Positions 50,001 to 60,497 of a DNA stretch of 64,000 bases are shown here, piece by piece. This DNA is from Triatoma infestans (taxonomy: Eukaryota; Arthropoda; Insecta; Hemiptera; Reduviidae), in contig JAAEAF010003093.1 in NCBI GenBank assembly GCA_011037195.1, positions 1 through 64,000 on the forward strand. Reading direction: 5' to 3'. Under the pieces are notes generated by a model that saw only the letters and a program-made list of their open reading frames with translations, was not told the origin of the DNA and made no database searches. A program made the position numbers and the translations under genes. Position 1 is the first letter of the stretch, and each line of letters opens with the position of its first letter.

Positions 50001-53000
50001 AACACTAGGTTCATTAGTGTCACATTTTATTGGATTATTTGGTGAAATATCTTCAAAATTTTCATCATGTCTAATATCGTCAAAATCTGGCGTTTCACAG
50101 ATATTATTAATAAATTTTTCACAATCTGTATATTGTGAAGGTGTAATTGATTTGACCGAAATGAAACTATTATTTAGATGAGATTTGGGTGTAGAACAAT
50201 TGTTAGTATCTTGAAAAATTGAAAATTCAAGGTTTTGTGTTGGTGACAATTGCGAAGCTCTTCTTCTTTTTTTTACACCTGGATGGTTAAGCTCCTTTCG
50301 TAACAATTCATATGTTTCAGCACTGTCCAAAACCTGGAATTTTTAGTACAAAATGCAAAGCAAAGTGAAAAGGTACGAAAGTTCAAGCAATAAACAATTG
50401 GGGGTAAATTATTTACAATTTTAATGGCTTAACCCCTAATTGTTTGAATTAAAAAAAAGTACAAAAAATAAATTAAGATTTGAAAAAAAAAGTTCGGAAT
50501 CAGGAAATGGAAATGATTAATAATGTGCAATATACATGTAATATAAACAAATGGATTATTGAAAAACTACTAAAGGAAAATGATTAAATAAATGGTTGCA
50601 GCTAAGCTTGTTAGGAATAAGCGATACCAGACCATTACTTACCTACTGAAAGTATTTACTGGTAGTAAATAGAATGACTCCATCACCAATACAATATTAA
50701 AAATACTGGTTAATTTTTCTGAAATAAAATTAGAACGAACTCAGGAGAGTTTCTCTATGATACTTACAACATGAGTGCATGCAGGATCTTCTATATCTGT
50801 TGGTAGGCCACCATTTTCAATAAGAATATCTGCCATATGTTTTCTTTCATCTTCAGGAAACCCCAAAAAACATACTCGAGCTCCATGGAATGGTTTCAAT
50901 TTGTACTCAGCCTAAAACAAGTATTTAATAATAATAATAAAATTGATCATTTCATTGGCAAAATTCTCATTTATATTAATCTTAACTATATATATAAATA
51001 AAAAAATGTATAATATAAAGATCTTAACTTTATTCAGACAATTTCTGAGATTTCCATTATATACATATAAAAAAATAAATTAAAAAAAAATAATAATGAT
51101 AATTTTCTGGTATTTTATCCGACGTATCATGCATATTCCTTTTTTTCCTGACCGGTTTCGGATTGTCATTCATCGTCAGAACAAATTTACCAAGTTTTTG
51201 TAGAGAGTTCACTTCAACGTAAGGTTTCTCATACACTCACACTTGTTGGCTTCTTCCCTAAAGAGTTGGTTTTAAAACCAAGTATGAGTGTAACAGAAAC
51301 ATTACGTTGAAATGAACTCTCTACACAAACTTGGTGAATTCGCTCTGTCGATGGATGAAAATCCGTAACCGGTCAGGAAAAAAAGGATTATGTATGCTAC
51401 GACGGATAAAATACCAGATGTTATCCAGCACTGCGGACCCATTCACATATTCAATAAAGGTTTTTGATGAAACGATTTCTAGTTAACTTTAAACAAAGTT
51501 GAAATTAGATTTATTAGTTGATCAGGTAAATGTTGAGAACAATATGTGTTTTAATGTGTTCCTGTAAAAGTTTAGATATTTTCCAACAGATTTAACAGAA
51601 GTAATATAGTTTATGTGCTAGTGATTATTAGAGAGAATAGAAACAAGAGTTTTAACCCAGAATTACAAATTGGAAAAACTAGAAACTTTCTAGGAATTCG
51701 AGCAAAGTTGCTGAAATTTTTCCAGAATAAGGTCTCGAATATAAACCCTCGAACAAGGTAACTTGTATAAAGAACGACCAGAGATTTGTTTGTTTGATGA
51801 TGATGAAAGTATACTAGCGGATGACTCTATAAGCTTTGCCTGCCTTGAAGAAGTGAACAAAATTTGGACGAAACTAAGGAACAGAATGAGGACAAATTTC
51901 AAATTTTTCAATAGTCCACCACAATAAAGAATTTTAAGCAAAACTTTTAAAGAGAAAGAGAAGTACTTTTCCCTCATTTTTTTTTTTAAGACTTTATTCC
52001 AATTATTGAACAAGAGAAATATATTATTTTGTTTTTGTTTGACAACAGAAAATGGAGCCTAAATAAATGAAAAAGTTATAATAAGGAAAATAGCGGCTAC
52101 AATAAAAGATGAAAAACTTCGCCAACCCTGAGATGTGTAGAGGTATTGAGGTTATACGCCAGTACATTGTAAACTAAATCAGCTGAGACTCACCTTCAAT
52201 ACTTTCTTTTACAAAATATAAATAGTTGTGAAAAATGTCGTAATGCGCTAGCGGAAGTGAGAGAGAGAAAAATAAAGAGTGTGGTGGCTAAAGTGTCTAT
52301 TCCATTAGTTGCATCTCTGTACAATAGCACTGTTCCTTACGAAATAACTAATCAATTTCGCTAAAGCTTGAAGCAGAATGCTGGAGTTTTCTAAAAACTA
52401 AGTTTAGATTAGATTAGATTCTATGGGGGGTTGGCTCTTCAGCCTACGCCACCTCGACCACCAAGGGTCTATTGTGACACCCCATAAGTTGGAGTCCCTT
52501 CCCCCGTACGGTCCTTTATTTGAACTTTGGAATCTGGAAAGGCTCCTAGGTGGTCAGTTAAGAGCACCTCCCATCAGAGCACCCTCTCGAATCCTATCTG
52601 CCTTATTAGACTTAGCAGACCCGAGAGAAGCCCCTAGCTGAGGCTTGCAGGCGTCAGCTTCTCCTCCCCACAGAGGCGAGACCTCAGCCACATAAGCTCC
52701 TTGCACTGACACAAAACGTGCAGTGCTGTTTCCTCTTCTTCCTGACAAAACACAGGCTTTACATTGCCAGACCCATGGGATGCATTTCCTTATTAAGTCT
52801 ACAATGGCCAATGAGAACGCCCCTGGCCTCCTAGTTAGAGTAGTTCAGCAGTTAGACTGGGCGAATAGCTATGAATCAATGCTTTCGCCTGCCTTTGGCC
52901 TAGTGCTTTAGCCCACCATTCCCTTGATCGATCGTGCATCCATGTCCTAATAGATACACTTCTGAGGCATCTTGCGACGCCGCAGAACGGTTCAGGGCGA

Positions 53001-56000
53001 TCTGCCGCCTCATTGCCTCTGCGACCCGAATGTCCGCGAACCCAGACCAGGAAAACCTTATTGAGGCTACTAATTTCCCTGAGTACACCTAGGCAATCCC
53101 ACATCAAGCAGAAAGTTAGAGGCAATTTATTTTGAGGCAGATTAATAAAAGACATTTTTCGAATGCTTCAACTTTATATAGTTAATTAACTAGTATAGAG
53201 AAATATAGTTCTTGGCATCGAGAGATAAACAATCACGATAATGAAACCTAAATTAAATCATTCTTTCTTTGAAATGAAACATACAATAAAAATTTATTCA
53301 AATGATCAGATCTTAAGATGATCAAGTATGTTGAGCAAGTGGGCACGTGCGTAATGCTGGACAATATCTGATTCGTCATATAATACTTCTTTTTCTTGGA
53401 TATGGCAAGATTTTTTAAATCTTCATCCATTTCCAGAGATTGACTTAACAAGATTATGAAGAAATGTTGACTTCTCTTTGTTTCTATCACAGAAAAGATC
53501 AAGTACCTTTTAAGGATAAAACAAAACTAAGTATGTCTGCAATTCTTCTGAAATTATGTATGTACTGTTTGTTTTTGTTAAAAAATAGGAAATCTCAAAA
53601 GAGAAAAAAAAGTTTTTATCCACTTTATCATATGACAGAAAGTTCACAAAATTTTGAACTCAAAATTCAAGCCCAATCAACTTTGAAGTAGTGATAAACA
53701 ACTTTCATCAAAAACAACTTTATATAAAAAGCTAGAAAAAAAAGAAAAGAAAAAAAGTTACTTACTAAACCGTGTACGTGAGCATTAAAACCAACTTGGG
53801 AACGCATAGCCCATGCATTATGCACCCATTCAACTGACATAATAGGAACTCGAAAAGCAATAGCATATTTATATTTATCACCTCCGCAACAATTAGCAAT
53901 TAGATGTGTAACTTTTAGTGACATTTCTTTACGTATACTGCCACCCATGTTATGAATTAATAAGATCAATCTTGCCTAAAAGATTTATAACAAAAATTAA
54001 TTAACAGTTTCATTTAAATTAAAAAATTCAAAATAACAATAAAAAAAAAAAAAATACCAATTCTTCCTTTTTGCGAAAACCGGTAAAACACACGACTACA
54101 CCTTCCATTGCTAAACTATATAATGGCCTCGGATTTTCTGGTAATGATTTCTTTTGTTCAGCTAATTCTTTCAATGATGTAGGTCCTAATATCCTGAAAA
54201 ACAAAAAATTAAATAAATTTAAGGGGGAATAATGTTATGGGGCAAGTTTTCGTAAAGTTGCAAGATTCATAAATGTTGTTTATAGAATATTTGGTCTAAG
54301 TGAGAGCAATTAAACTCAAAAACGTTTCAATGCGTTGTTTAAATTTAAATGGTAAAAAAAGAAGCTGGAAATGGAAGTTTTGGTAACAATCAGTTATGGA
54401 GTACATATTTACTTATTTATTTTTTTTCATGATTTTAATATTAATCATAATTCATAATTTATTTATAATTTTAATTTATTCATTTTTTCATTATGTTAAT
54501 ATATTTTATTTTTTATTTATTTTTTTCATGATTTTAATATATTTACTTCTGTAAGATTTTCATCTTCAAAAGAAACTTTCTGATGAGAAATTTTTTTTAA
54601 ACATGTTCTAGGAAAGCTATAATGAATGATAAGGAATTCTAGTAATTAATTGCCGTAATTGTGAAATTACCGTAAAGTTAAAAGATAAAGATCTGTTTGA
54701 ATATACTGTTTAATTACAATTTCAGAACCTGTTGAGAAAAAGAAATGTGAGTACTTGATCTGCAAAGGGTTCTGAGTGGTTGTAATAACTAAGTATGGAA
54801 TTTGAAATTAAACTGTAAATTTTATTGCAAAACACTAAAGATATTTGTTTTGTTTCAAAATAAAATAGAAGGCGCCTATAAGATGACAAATTTACCATCT
54901 AATTCAACATAAATTGGGTTAATTGATAAACTATTTTCAAATTAAAAAAAAAAACATATTTTCTTCAAAAATGTTATATTAATGATGAAACCTAACTAAA
55001 AACTAAAATAGCTGTTTCAGAGAAGCCTTTAGACCACCCAGAATCCTTCTAAAATTTTTCTGGAAAAATCATTCAGATAAAAGTGTTAGACTTAAAAAGT
55101 TCAGTGAAAACTCAAGTTTAAAAAGATCGTTGGTACGTTTTTCGAAAAAGTCAAGAACTTCAAACTAAGAATTTTAATGATGTAGCTTTCCTAGAATACC
55201 CCTAAAGTTAATTTTCATAAAAATATATTTTAGGGAATTACTGCAGAAAAAAAGTAAGTACATTCTAATCTATGTAAAAGATTCACATAATAAGCTCTAA
55301 TTTTTTTTAACAATAAAATAATGAAAATTAATATATATACCTATGTTCTTTTTCTTTAAGAGAATCAAATAATGGTCCCGAAAACTCTTCCACCACAAAA
55401 ACTGTAGAATTAGCAGGTGTATTAATCCATTCCGATCCATCCTCGGATAATTCAATAGATACTTGAAATGCCTAAAATTATAAGATAAATAACAATAGTA
55501 GAAAGTAAAAATACCAGTTTGTAGATTATTCTGACCGTACAGAGGGAGTTGACATTATTATACAAAAAATATTTTTAAACAAGCAAATACTTATTAAGGG
55601 GGAAAAATTAAATAGAAAATCTAAGGGGTTAAAATAATATTAGTAATATTAAAATGAGAAGACTATTGCTTAAATGTAATAAACATTCATAAAATTTTCT
55701 TTTTTCGCATCAACTTCTAAGTTATTAGCGTCAATTCATACAATTATTACATTAAAAAGCCGAAAAGAATTCCACCGGATAAGATAATAATATATATAGA
55801 AAACATAAAACCTTAAAAATTAAAGTGGCATAAAAAAAAATTTTTTATGAACAACAGAGAACCAGGAATTAAGAATAATGAGAAGTACAAATTTTTACAA
55901 AACATCTTACTCATGAACACTGAATAATTATAAGAGAAAACAATGGAAAATGCATTAAAGTGAATGATGATTTAGATTTTGATACGAAGTATTAAAGATC

Positions 56001-59000
56001 CAGGAAACAAAAACAATCTTGGAGGAGAAATAAAGGTCTTATTTTCAAAGAATTTATACAACAAATAAATATATACTGTTTCATTTTGTTTGACTGATTT
56101 GAAATCGATAAGTTCATTTCTTTGATGAATTGCACTAAACTAAAAACGTGAATGAACAGAATTGGGCTAAAAACGTATTTCTGAAGAATGAAAATGCTGT
56201 GCAGAGCACAAGAACATGAAAAATATTATCTGGATTACTGAAAGTACAAAAATAGCAATTACTGCTGGAATTAAATTCAAAAGAATTTCTGAATAAATAA
56301 AGAAAACAAATTTTCTTATTGAAGAATCTCAACTGTGCAATCACTCTGAGTTTACACATGTTAACGTAAGGTAGTAAATGATGCATCCACTTGAAACTAC
56401 TTGTAAACTACTAACTATTAACAAAAACTACTTGTAAATATATAATTGAAGATTACAACGAGAATTAGTAATCGATTAATTCATTTGTTTTTGGAAAAGT
56501 CAAGTAGGCCAAGTTACGATTCCTTGATAACATTAAGCCTGCCAGATTTCCTCAGCTCTAGTTAAGAAACAATATTTTTGTTTGGTTGCTCATAGGCCAT
56601 TAGAGTATATATTATTAAAATTCGTGAGGTTTGGCCAGAAATAAAAACAAGAAGAATCTCATTTTAACAAGCTGTATGTACATATTTACATTACACCGGT
56701 TTATGGAAGTACATGATTACTACTTGGAGTCTCAATTAACAAATCTTACAAAGCTGATGTCTTCCATTTTAAACATGTGCATACAAGATTCTAACACCCT
56801 TCCAAAAAATTTTAATTTAGTAGGAATTCTGCCACTTTTCTATCAAACAAAAGAGTCGGAAGTATATTTAAGCAACTGAAGCAACACTGTATAGAAAGAA
56901 CTTAGGATTATTAATAAGTTTACAATACCTGCTCTGACTATATAAGGAGGAGATTTGGATATTCTTCACTAGAAGAAGTCTAGTGGACATAGACTTCGTA
57001 ACCTCAGATCAAAAAGCTGAGATGGCATTTCACAGACCATCAACAGCTATCATCACTGCACACTTATATTTGTGGACAGACTTTCAACTTACACCTTTCA
57101 ATTTGAGAGACCTTTTTGCCCAAGAGTTTTCGTAAGTGTAGAATAGATGAATGGAAGACTATGACTTTTCGTGGAAAACACTCTTAAGAATTGAAAAAGT
57201 ATTGCAAACGCTTAGCTAAAGGAGGGGCCCATTTTGAAATAGATTCCATAAAGTGCTAAGACATTCACACAAGGTGTTAGGCCAAACACATAACTGCGGA
57301 TGGATGTGTTCAGATAGATACCTAGAAATCCTAAAAGAAGCCAGCACATTGTGGACGAATGTACAGAAGTGCTGAGTGTGAATAATTAATCCGGTACAAT
57401 CAAGTTGCACAAATTGTTCTCTATGTATTTGAAATAAAATTAAGACACCATATTGAGAAATGGATACCATATTACAAGTAGAGTTCTAAATCTGTTATGG
57501 AATCAACGTATGTCCTGTTTATGATCAGACAATGTTAACTGATAAAAACCATTTGTTTAACCAGACTAGATAATAGTACTCCAGGATCTGGAACATGGAG
57601 TGTCACAGGTCAAGTACAGCAGTGCCGCCCTTAGGATTTTCTCACCGATGGCAACATCGTTTCTCTGTAACGAGAGAACACTGCCCGGAGACCGGCAGTA
57701 CACTAACTAAGAAGGATTCTGATAACCTCAGATGTAGAGGCGCCTAAAAAAATAAAAATAAAAAGACACTAACCGAAAAACAAAGATTGTAAGTAGTTAC
57801 TTAAATTCAAAAAGAAGTGAAGAAATCTCATAAAACAGCAAGAAAAAATTATTGGAAATTAGTAAATCATTGCGTTATGTAAGGTGGTTCGAGAATGAAT
57901 AATCTTAATATTTTTAAAGGGATTAATGAATATAAATTTATATTTTCAATTTGATAAAGATCTGGAAATGAAATTATATATATAAATAATAGCAATATTC
58001 TAATGTAATCTAAGATAATCTAATAATATTCTAAAAAAAAAAATATACTAATAATATTCTTCTATCACGAAAAATCAACACCAATTAAAAATAAATTATA
58101 GATTCTAAAAAATGCACTGCAGGACCTTAATTTGATACTGGTGGCTTTTCGAAGTATTAATATAAAATATGTATGTTCAGGTAAATAAATAAAAGCTTTA
58201 AAATAATTCAGTCACCTTGGCAGCTTCCTTGACAGATTCATCTCTTGCAACATTTCCAATAAGACAAATTCTAAAACTTTCTTGTATATCTACAATAAGA
58301 CGGAAACATTAAATTTTATTAAATAAAGATAAATTAATTTAATTTAAAATTCATACTAAAATAGTGAAAAAAATATACATTTAAAAAGAGCGTAGGTCAT
58401 TTGTGGCAATAGACTATGCGAAAAACTCAACTACGTGTTGTGTAAATGTAGGGAGATACTAAATTCAGAGAACACATTAGATTACATAATAATTTAATGA
58501 GTATGAGCTAAAATAAAACAAAATTTATTTTAAATTACAATCTGATAAAGTGGTAAAAATTAAACTGAATTCGTTTTTATCGTTAAAAATATTTATGTTA
58601 AAAAAAAATTACAAAAATTACAGCAATAAGTCTGGAAGTAGTTTAATGGCAAAATTAATTCGAAATTTTTGGCTACTTTTACTTTAGTAAAAAGTAAATT
58701 TCTGAGATATCTAATGTGGTTGTCTTCGATGGACTATTTTATTTTTAAGATTAATGTTTAGGTGCGATTCAATTTGATACAATATCACATATTATTAATA
58801 GTTTAAGACTTTGTACGATAGTTTCATATGAATGAATATTGATGGACTAGTAGTGTAATGCCTGCAAGAATGACTTCATTAATGAAATGATCATCCAGCC
58901 GACGTAGTGCCCACTTAAGGACTCTACTATCAATATAGTCATAGAAATAATCAATTTAATACAAGGATGTGCTACATTTATGTGTTAAATTCTATTATCA

Positions 59001-59796
59001 TTGTAATGCGACCCTTAAAACTATAAATGACATTCACTATGACAATAAGCAGTTTTTTAGAAAATATCCATTATGATTAAATGACTAAAAAAAGTATATT
59101 TATTTGGGGAAAAAAGAAGAGGGTTTGTAATTATTCAAATTTCTAACGAAATGGTAACTGGATGGTAATCAAACTTAAGCAGTCGCAAAACAAAAGTTAT
59201 CATGAAAAAAATCCTCATATTTTTAGTCCTGGGAAAATACTAAAATCTTAAGGGTGTTTAAATGATCAAATTCTAAGTAATATTAAAGCAAACAACTGTC
59301 AACAAAGATATGAATATGCACCTATAAAATGTACACATAATGAGCTCGCAAAGGCCAATGTATAGCATATGCTCTTGAAACAATTAAAATTTCTATAATT
59401 TTGTTGTTTTATTTTTCAAAACTTCGTTACAATTTTGCCAATTTAGTTCTTTGATTTTATTAATTAACCTTATACCTTAATGAGAAACGGCTCTAAACGT
59501 TACTTAGAATAGTTGGAAAATAGAAATAAGGAATTTCTTATACCAAAATTTAATTCATGATCTAAAAAATCAAGAAAAACGAGATTTAAGAAGATATAAA
59601 CACCAGCAATAAAATGTAGGAGCACGCCGTTCACTTAGACGTTAACAGTACTAAAATGTTGCCTGTCTATATTCAAGTATTTTTATAAAGTAATATTTAT
59701 TGTCTTACCAATTTTTGTAAATTCTTCATCTACATCACTACATTCCATAGGCTTTTCAGATGTCGATTTGTTTTCAATTTGTTCCGTGTCCTCCAT
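38690..59796 (-). CDS. Ect2: Ect2/pebble Rho guanine-nucleotide exchange factor, 19 coding exons
   Basis: The family activates RhoA at the cell equator during cytokinesis. Exons in transcript order: 59709-59796, 58216-58289, 55341-55471, 54058-54193, 53766-53975, 50768-50911, 49761-50333, 47482-47616, 47134-47371, 46694-46812, 46426-46614, 44356-44563, 44052-44212, 43826-43945, 43598-43748, 42390-42544, 42214-42299, 41665-41836, 38690-38806. All introns are GT-AG and all phases join, giving 3207 nt (1068 codons plus stop). Seen: BRCT0 around residues 30-115, BRCT1 about 120-210 (FTGF, GGSIRKE, THLIANCC), BRCT2 about 218-485 split by a 191-residue exon, a basic NLS-like run (GRKRKRLRQ) in exon 9, a RhoGEF DH domain about 590-810 (LLQTESNYV, RPVQRLPS), a PH domain about 825-955, then a basic tail. 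Larger than the roughly 850-880 residues usual for the family, mainly from exon 7. The start is the only ATG in a short acidic first exon. The last exon is the least certain. Confidence 0.93.
39290..39830 (+). mobile_element. Hairpin-ended repeat, diverged copy 6
   Basis: In Ect2 intron 18. It follows the family order (GAGAAAATCG, TCAGTGAGGGTACACTTC, TCTCCCCTAAAATGA, ATTGGAGCC, CCGGTGAAATCTTGAA, TTTCCTCTTATCGGCAGTAA) but is strongly diverged, and its TCTGG end is not recognisable. Confidence 0.6.
40697..41521 (+). mobile_element. Hairpin-ended repeat, copy 7, with poly(A) expansion
   Basis: It begins TCAGTTGTGAAACCCTCACA and ends GTCAGTAAGAGAAAGT. At the site where other copies read GCAAAAA-ACTGTTCAGTAAAA it carries a pure run of 72 A. 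In Ect2 intron 18, beside exon 18. Confidence 0.82.
40973..41044 (+). repeat. Pure 72-base A homopolymer
   Basis: Seventy-two consecutive A inside the hairpin-ended repeat copy, the longest homopolymer in the window. The Phe-rich open frames on the minus strand are only its translation. Confidence 0.97.
41665..41836 (-). CDS. Ect2: Ect2 exon 18: basic C-terminal tail with a possible read-through end
   Basis: It encodes the Ser/Thr-rich basic tail after the PH domain (RMKVGRALSFNKTPSKLKRA). I place the donor at GTAATT just below 41665, which joins in phase 0 to the final exon. If this donor is not used, the frame stays open to a TAA at 41617-41619 and gives a different, hydrophobic end (VIILLHSYSSIFVLS). 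Two alternative C-termini are therefore possible from the sequence. Confidence 0.75.
44701..44923 (+). repeat. tRNA-derived SINE (family 1), full length, in Ect2 intron 11
   Basis: GATCAGCTAAGTGGTAGCGC (box A region), CCCGGATTCGAGTCCAG (box B), the central domain CAGCTCACTGTCCGG and GGCTCCGGGCGCC, then a TTGACTTTATATGTTAAATT tail and A run. It has the best preserved tRNA head of the five copies. Confidence 0.88.
45000..45180 (-). repeat. Fragment of hairpin-ended repeat in Ect2 intron 11
   Basis: TACTTTCTGTTATTACTGAA, later CTCAAAAACGGAAAACCGTT and GAAAGTTCAAAC, in the family order. A further end-like piece (GACTTTCTCTTACAAATCTT) lies at 45609-45628. Confidence 0.55.
45988..46357. mobile_element. 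MITE, 370 bp, long terminal inverted repeats
   Basis: Left end AGGCGCGTTCTCACGAGTCA and right end, on the other strand, GGGCGCATTCTCACGAGTCA. Inverted similarity continues for about 65 bp (AGTTTAGTTGWCCGA, TAGTTGATCA). TAA directly flanks both sides (45985-45987, 46358-46360). A 3-bp TAA duplication and GGGC-type ends fit the PIF/Harbinger group, but there is no transposase to confirm it. It sits 68 bp from Ect2 exon 11. Confidence 0.85.
48588..48625 (-). ncRNA. Hammerhead motif, core mutated (left arm)
   Basis: CATC, CTGAAGA and stem II are kept, but GAAA is GAAG and one C after stem II is lost. Probably inactive. Compare the intact partner at 48740-48778. Confidence 0.6.
48740..48778 (+). 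ncRNA. Type I hammerhead ribozyme, core intact (right arm)
   Basis: CATC (48740-48743), CTGAAGA (48744-48750), stem II GGGC/GCCC with loop GAAC, GAAA (48765-48768), CCGGTC, then GATG (48775-48778) closing stem I. Loop-less palindromic stem III ACCGGT. Cleavage predicted after C48774. Identical core to 37960-37998. Confidence 0.78.
49761..50333 (-). CDS. Ect2: Ect2 exon 7: 191-codon, phase-0 exon inside BRCT2
   Basis: This exon starts after acceptor AG at 50334-50335 and ends at donor GTACTT below 49761. It is 573 nt and in phase 0 at both ends. Exon 6 ends with CTHV, exon 7 opens VLDSAETY and exon 8 opens VVDEST. Joining exon 6 directly to exon 8 gives the usual BRCT2 strand CTHVVVDE, so exon 7 looks like a cassette or an inserted loop. 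It is low in hydrophobic residues, carries a basic patch (KKRRRAS) and about eight Ser/Thr-Pro sites. Two of these fit the CDK form (SPTR, TPTR) and one fits a polo-box docking form (STP). Alternative skipping is inferred, not shown. Confidence 0.85.
51150..51179 (-). ncRNA. Hammerhead-like motif, weak stem II
   Basis: CTGACGA, TGAATGACAATCC, GAAA, CCGGTC on the minus strand. Conserved core bases and palindromic stem III are present, but stem II has only two or three pairs and stem I is poor. Probably decayed. Confidence 0.5.
51345..51374 (+). ncRNA. Hammerhead-like motif with GTAA instead of GAAA
   Basis: CTGTCGA, stem II GGAT/ATCC capped by GAAA, then GTAACCGGTC. Stem II is good, but the second conserved strand is mutated. 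Complementary to the decay seen in its partner arm. Confidence 0.5.
52405..53155 (-). pseudogene. I-type LINE 3' end with RNase H (third copy), in Ect2 intron 5
   Basis: On the minus strand: KVFLVWVRGHSGRRGNEAAD (last catalytic Asp), PEPFCGV, WWAKALGQRQAKALI, then in another frame LIGHCRLNKEMHPMGLA and a Cys-rich block. A deletion joins NEAADR directly to PEPFCG. The 3' end is CACAATAGACCC..., CCCCCCATAG and (AATCT)n at 52405-52420. 5'-truncated and broken. Confidence 0.85.
56578..56650 (+). repeat. Short dispersed repeat, copy B, in Ect2 intron 2
   Basis: It matches 35585-35660 almost throughout (TATATATTATTAAAATTCGT, GAGGTTTGGCCAGAAATAAA). No tRNA-like boxes and no coding were seen. Both copies end in A-rich text, as a retroposed 3' end would. 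Confidence 0.65.
57574..57765 (+). repeat. tRNA-derived SINE (family 1), diverged, in Ect2 intron 2
   Basis: The head is decayed (GTCACAGGTCAAGTACAGCA in place of box B). The central domain AACGAGAGAACACTGCCCGG and the tail AGATGTAGAGGCGCC with an A-rich end match the poly(A) subtype. Confidence 0.8.
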
Positions 59797-60497
59797 TTTG
59801 TTGATTTATCACAAAAGTATAAATATTTCACTTTCAAAGTTAATCATTTGTATATTTTTTCACTAAATCAATGAGAAGAGCACCTTATCCATTACAGAAA
59901 ACTATTAGGGTCTATAATTAAAAAGAATCATATACTGCAAGTTTTTAATCCACCAACAATAAAATACCTTCCAACGGGTGGCAGAAACACCCTCTAACCC
60001 AAACTGCTCTCTCATTGGATGATACAATATACAAAATTCAAATTCCGAAATTTTGAATGAAGACTTTATTTAACATTGAATAGTATACAGCTCACAAAAT
60101 TAAATTCATTCAGCACAAATATTATTAAGTGCTTTAACAGAATTAATTGTTTTCAAAAATTATTGGTACTAACGAAAGTAATTTCGAATAATGGTCATAC
60201 AAAGCCTCTACTATTTGTCTGAAATAAAACAGCTATTAAATAAGAATTTTATAAAGTTCTAATAAGTATATATTGTTTATATAACTTAATCTTTTAATAT
60301 TAGTTTGTTTACCTAATCGCAAGTCTGGTCAGTTAAATTTCAGTTACGAAAATAACGGTAAGGTAAATGCAGGTTATCACATAGCACAAAGGTAAAAGGT
60401 TACACACGCTGTTGAAGTTGATAGTGATTTCAATATTTCGGCAGATAGTTTCTTATTTTTTAATCTAAAAATTGTATTACTCACCTTACTGGACTCA
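59797..60497. promoter_or_regulatory. Shared divergent promoter interval of Ect2 and DTWD1
   Basis: The two ATGs are 701 bp apart and face away from each other. The interval has no recognisable repeat apart from a segment (about 60303-60345) that recurs inverted in DTWD1 intron 2. An inverted CCAAT sequence (CATTGG) lies near 60013-60018. A near-palindrome at 60037-60057 reads TTCAAATTCC, then GAAATTTTGAA, so TTTGAA occurs on both strands. TTTGAA matches the CHR element bound by MuvB/DREAM at G2/M genes, which would suit a cytokinesis gene. The regulatory reading is inference, and no transcription start is visible. Confidence 0.4.

Larger units (their letters stand above)
51096..51437. repeat. 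Second inverted pair of Penelope-like repeats, in Ect2 intron 5
   Basis: The arms (about 51096-51235 and 51286-51437) are inverted copies: GAGAGTTCACTTCAACGTAA against TTACGTTGAAATGAACTCTC, and TTTTATCCGACGTA against its complement. Each holds a hammerhead-like core (51150-51179 minus, 51345-51374 plus). The right arm ends TCCAGCACTGCGGACCC, the same end motif as the pair at 48577-48848, so the two are related families. Confidence 0.75.

Noticed and set aside
49719..50330. 203-codon open frame read as a single-exon gene
   Set aside because: It is exon 7 of Ect2, with acceptor and donor in phase; the last residues of the open frame are intron.
57100..57480. GGAHFE-like piece resembling the C-terminus of a transposase
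   Set aside because: A single short match in a frame with stops; no supporting motif upstream.
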